Origin: Oscillospiraceae bacterium | Lineage (GTDB): Bacteria; Bacillota; Clostridia; Oscillospirales; CAG-382 | NCBI GenBank assembly: GCA_022508745.1 | Contig: JAFLUP010000004.1 | Span: 1 to 56,610 of the forward strand | Direction of reading: 5' to 3' | Length of the DNA: 56,610 nucleotides | In this document: piece by piece, positions 54,501-56,610 of the stretch | Layout of the letters: each line of letters opens with the position of its first letter | Position numbering within the stretch: the stretch's first letter is position 1 | Notes under the pieces: model-generated | Seen by the model: only the letters and a program-made list of their open reading frames with translations | Database searches by the model: none | Told to the model about the DNA's origin: nothing | Made by a program: the position numbers and the translations under genes

Positions 54501-55648
54501 AGTACGCGTTTGTGGGCGGTTTCGTCGGCCGCGGGTATTTGGCGAATAGCTGCACCAATACGGTGGAAATCGCTTATGACGGCGGCGGCGCATACGTGGG
54601 CGGTATCATCGGCTACACCGATGCGATAGGCAGCTATACCATGTCCGGTTTGAAAAACACAGCCGCGATCTCCGGGAATGATTGCGTCGGCGGTATCATC
54701 GGCGGCATGGCGAACATCGTTAGCAAGTATGATAACTATACCGTTTCCATGAGCGGCATGGAAAATACCGCTTCCGTTACGGCAAGCGGGGACTATGCCG
54801 GAGGAATCGTGGGGTATTTATTCCTTGAAAATACCAACGGCAGCTACACCGTCGCTTTGTACGCGACGGAACTGGCGAATACCGGCGATATCAAAGGAAA
54901 TGCCTATGTGGGCGGTATCTTCGGATACGCCGGGACGGATTCCGAGGAGTCCTATTTGCAGGATAGCTCCAATGCGTCCGCGGTCACGGCGGAATATTAC
55001 GTCGGTGCCGTGGCGGGGCAGTTAGAGATCATTAAGCTGTACAGCTGTAAAAACAACGGCTCCACCGTTTCCGCCACCGGATACGAAGTGGTGGATGGCG
55101 AAAAGTACGCGTTTGTGGGCGGCTTCGTCGGTCGCGGGTATACGGCAGATGCGTGTACGAATACGGTGGAGATCGCATATGACGCCGGCGGCGCATACGT
55201 GGGCGGTATCATGGGCTACACCGACGCGGCGGGAGAGTATTCCATGTCCGTTTTGAAAAACACTGCCGATATCTCCGGCAACAACTATGTGGGCGGTATC
55301 TTCGGCGGCATGGAGAACCGGGTCGATAAATACAGCAATTATACGGTTTCGCTGCATACGTTTGAGAATACCGGGTCGATCACTGCAAGCGGGAACTACG
55401 TGGGCGGTATCGCCGGATCGCTGGACTTTGGCAACAGCTGCGGCAAGAATTACAGCGTCACCCTATATGCTACGGCGATGACCAATTCCGGGAATGTGAA
55501 AGGGAATTCTTATGTGGGCGGTATCTTCGGATACGCCAAGACGGATTCGGAGAATTCCTCCATGACGGATACCAACGCAACGGGCGAGGTGTCCGGCAAG
55601 TCATCCGGAACCGTCAACGGGAAAGCGGAAAACCTTACGGAGAAGTGA
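51506..55648 (+). CDS. Transmembrane TIR-domain protein with zinc ribbon and GLUG-repeat ectodomain
   Basis: The 1380-residue protein starts with a zinc ribbon (Cys6, Cys9, Cys24, Cys27). Residues about 45-150 are helical repeats, and about 152-295 a TIR domain (FDIFICYKETD, VFFSRITLED, YEPYIFAAL, VVLGTKKEYF). Glu208 in YEPY sits where the catalytic Glu of NAD-cleaving TIR domains such as SARM1 lies. Helical repeats and a charged coiled coil (about 525-562) lead to one membrane span (about 567-587). The outer part has a beta-rich module (about 600-700) and GLUG repeats (about 720-1370, YVGGI-GY). Ectodomain binding could thus be linked to an inner TIR. The start is ATG 51506 after TTTGGAGG. 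Confidence 0.85.
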   Translation: MAIFKCKSCGGSLEIKEGDSVAVCEYCNNPQTLPRLDSEKKVTLYDRANHFRRNNEFDKAMSIYEQILNEDTSDAEAYWSLVLCRYGIEYVEDPATHKRIPTVNRTQPTSIYADENYKAAIANADLLQREIYEAEAKAIDEIQKGILAISEKEKPFDIFICYKETDANGQRTRDSVLANDIYHLLSNEGYKVFFSRITLEDKLGSAYEPYIFAALHSAKVMVVLGTKKEYFHAPWVMNEWKRFQALIQSGEEKTLIPAYRDMDPYDLPEEFSFLQALDMSKLGFMQDLLHGIRKIVPVNGSKAAAGSDASSAGDANSQALLKRAFLFLEDRNWKSADEYCEKVLDTNPENAQAYLGKLLAELRVSNREQLKRMSTPFDDRANYKNTLRFADPELANFLQRTVSDIRERNEAERVAGIYEDGVSKMRSAHTESAFRSAAVAFGKIIGYKDAETLANQCLAQAETCRKDEVYAKAIQQATTAKYSSLQQGIEAHLSAIRSMESISGWRDADQKIVEFQKDLEELRVREKEEIALAEAERRAEEKRRQAELDREKRKRTVRKAKKLIKRAVILGAIVAFVFGVIWPKMIRPNLSTDDIYSPEIVRTYSGTVDKSTRYETDKWNHIFTILSCEESGEVTATWEFMHNGNYGKYHLTGQIVDKKNNGNIKIEFTATSWEVQPEGYEWTSNFTAEISDHATTWYGDGVTLSAGTSDSYDIKTASDFRKLTNSDGLYILKNDIDLGGSDWTPIEGFSGTLIGNGFTIKNLTIESSADNIGFFATLDGFVSSLNFENAKVKVSGRKENIGILCGSLNGTAVNISTSGSVEAPIGTNVGGIIGKVVNEGSYALASLKNTATVSGNEKVGGVIGSAEDSISKYDSFTVTMHGLENTASVTASGAYVGGIAGYVFLDNTNGSSYHITLHAAELVNTGHVKGSSFAGGIFGYAGTDSTESYLQDSSNASAVTAECYVGAVAGQLYYITLDSCKNDGSTVSGTGYYAENGEKYAFVGGFVGRGYLANSCTNTVEIAYDGGGAYVGGIIGYTDAIGSYTMSGLKNTAAISGNDCVGGIIGGMANIVSKYDNYTVSMSGMENTASVTASGDYAGGIVGYLFLENTNGSYTVALYATELANTGDIKGNAYVGGIFGYAGTDSEESYLQDSSNASAVTAEYYVGAVAGQLEIIKLYSCKNNGSTVSATGYEVVDGEKYAFVGGFVGRGYTADACTNTVEIAYDAGGAYVGGIMGYTDAAGEYSMSVLKNTADISGNNYVGGIFGGMENRVDKYSNYTVSLHTFENTGSITASGNYVGGIAGSLDFGNSCGKNYSVTLYATAMTNSGNVKGNSYVGGIFGYAKTDSENSSMTDTNATGEVSGKSSGTVNGKAENLTEK
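53990..55560 (+). repeat. In-frame long tandem repeats of about 605 bp in the GLUG region
   Basis: The segment VGGIFGYAGTDS and its surroundings recur near 54301, 54907 and 55510, a period of about 202 codons, with each unit itself made of shorter YVGGI-type GLUG motifs. DNA identity between units is high over long runs, for example around 54360-54420 and 54960-55020. This favours recent duplication and would allow unit gain or loss by recombination without breaking the frame. Confidence 0.75.
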
Positions 55649-55669
55649 TCTTTCCTGTCGGGAACGATC

Positions 55670-55711
55670 AAGGATGGCGGATACGCAAAATGCGTCCGTC
55701 ATCCTTTTTTA
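55670..55711 (+). terminator. Intrinsic terminator of the TIR-GLUG gene
   Basis: A long hairpin, AAGGATG...ACGCA with TGCGT...CATCCTT with a two-base bulge, ends in a T-run (55705-55710), 21 bp after the stop. Confidence 0.85.
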
Positions 55712-55728
55712 GGGGGAAGATAGAAAGG

Positions 55729-55757
55729 GAGCCGGTTCCGTGGAACCGGCTCCTGAT
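55729..55757 (-). terminator. Terminator hairpin of the second solute-binding protein
   Basis: The 11-bp palindrome GAGCCGGTTCC/GGAACCGGCTC (55729-55739 with 55742-55752) lies between the convergent genes, with T-rich flank on the right strand and CCCTTTCTA on the other. It serves the minus-strand gene best. Confidence 0.65.
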
Positions 55758-55772
55758 TTTTATGAGTTGTGC

Positions 55773-56610
55773 TTACTGATTTTCGATCCGATCGACGGTG
55801 TCTTCCATAGCGAGCTGAATCGCGTCCATGGCGGCGTCCAGTCTGGAGGCGTAGTTGGTGTTGACCTCCTGGAAGATGTGAAGGATGCTGCCCCAGTTGT
55901 ATGCCGGACCGTGGTCGAAGGAACGGGTGGCAAAGATCAGATCCAGCACCTCGCCGGATTCATCGTCATGCAGGTCGCGGTACTTGAGCTGGGTGTCGTA
56001 GAAGGCAGGCGTGACAAGCTCTTTGGATTTCATTGCAATGGCTTCGATCACCAGACCCAGATCCTCCACGTCCGGCACGTTCCGGGGGATCGCCATGTAG
56101 GAGGTGTTGCCGGTGGTCACCGTGTGGTAGTACTTTTCCTGATCCGCAAAGGTCTTCGGAATGGGCAGCACGCCGATGTCGTCCTCCATGTCGCGGAACG
56201 CGGCGAGATTGAACAGACCGCCCATGTAGAACAGCTCGCGTCCCTCGCGGAAGGCTTTGTTGATGGTCTCCTCCCAGACGTTTTGGTACTGCGGGAAGGA
56301 ACCGTCGTCTGCTACCATGACGTCGGAGGATTTATAGAAGGAGATGATCTTGTCCAGCGCGCTGTAGGTCCGCTGCGGGTTGTCCTTGAAGGCGATGAAG
56401 GGTCTGTCATCCTCGTCTTTTTCGATGAGGTGCAGCCCGCCGCCCAACACCTGCACGAACACATTGTAGGTCTCCGTACCGAATGCCCACTGGTCATGTT
56501 CGTTGATGCCGTCGCCGTCCAAATCAATGGTAATGTCCTTGCAGACCTCCATAAAGTGATCCAGCGTCCAATCGCCTTTGCGGACGGTTTCATAGAAATC
56601 TTCTTCGATG
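55773..56610 (-). CDS. Extracellular solute-binding protein, copy 2, cut by the window end
   Basis: The visible 279 or so residues are the C-terminal part of a family-1 type substrate-binding protein. The frame runs off the right edge without reaching a start; it reads back past the first Met through IEEDFYETVRKGDW, which aligns to residues about 235-250 of copy 1. The two copies agree along most of this length, with identical runs such as the DGDGIN calcium-type loop and MGGLFNLAAFRDMEDD. The paralogue has a TIR-GLUG gene between it and copy 1 in opposite orientation. Lipobox and promoter are outside the window. Confidence 0.85.
   Translation of the reverse strand, partial: IEEDFYETVRKGDWTLDHFMEVCKDITIDLDGDGINEHDQWAFGTETYNVFVQVLGGGLHLIEKDEDDRPFIAFKDNPQRTYSALDKIISFYKSSDVMVADDGSFPQYQNVWEETINKAFREGRELFYMGGLFNLAAFRDMEDDIGVLPIPKTFADQEKYYHTVTTGNTSYMAIPRNVPDVEDLGLVIEAIAMKSKELVTPAFYDTQLKYRDLHDDESGEVLDLIFATRSFDHGPAYNWGSILHIFQEVNTNYASRLDAAMDAIQLAMEDTVDRIENQ

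Overview
The window looks like chromosome of a spore-forming, fairly G+C-rich clostridial Firmicute, probably a gut or rumen anaerobe. The evidence is a GerA-family spore germination gene, Gram-positive ribosome binding sites, sigma-A promoters of the TTGACA-N17-TATAAT type, intrinsic terminators with U-tracts, and anaerobic corrinoid methyl-transfer genes. Species cannot be told from this sequence.

Layout. 1-8.2 kb: a complete arginine operon argG-H-C-J-B-D-F behind one strong promoter and a probable ArgR box. 8.3-10.6 kb: a tRNA-Ala(CGC) followed by a visibly A+T-richer, decayed island. The island holds the catalytic half of a tyrosine recombinase, a strongly promoted and intricately self-pairing RNA of about 313 nt with no convincing reading frame, a coupled pair of small genes (the second a membrane peptide), a second short transcription unit, and a multi-hairpin element. 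10.6-15.3 kb: a corrinoid methyl-transfer operon with two UroD-fold methyltransferases, a cobalamin-binding protein and a reductive activator fused to a DUF2284 domain. 15.5-20 kb: an aquaporin and a tandem pair of secreted dockerin-DUF4127 proteins. 20-26 kb: a genome-maintenance run topB-mutY-recQ plus a YfcE-like phosphodiesterase.

26-31.3 kb: a phospho-signalling export module made of a membrane Ser/Thr kinase, a PP2C phosphatase and an ABC exporter with two FHA domains. It resembles the mycobacterial PknF/Rv1747 pair. 31.4-37.7 kb: an XRE regulator with a small partner, nagB, a P-loop kinase-like gene, a histidine phosphatase, galM and two G3E metallochaperone-type GTPases. 37.7-40.5 kb (minus strand): an unknown soluble protein, a polytopic membrane protein and a GerA-type germination protein. 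40.6-45 kb: a degenerate M23 protein and a four-gene redox operon (SDR, FMN oxidoreductase, flavin reductase, SDR).

45-51.3 kb (minus strand): a P-loop protein, a lipoprotein, ftsK/spoIIIE, uppP and a solute-binding lipoprotein. 51.5-55.6 kb: a 1380-residue protein joining a zinc ribbon, a TIR domain, a repeat region, one membrane span and a GLUG-repeat ectodomain. A second copy of the solute-binding lipoprotein runs off the right end.

The best candidates for something undescribed are the structured RNA with its small-gene pair, the TIR-GLUG transmembrane protein, the corrinoid operon with its fused activator, and the dockerin-DUF4127 pair. All functional statements come from reading motifs; no searches were run.
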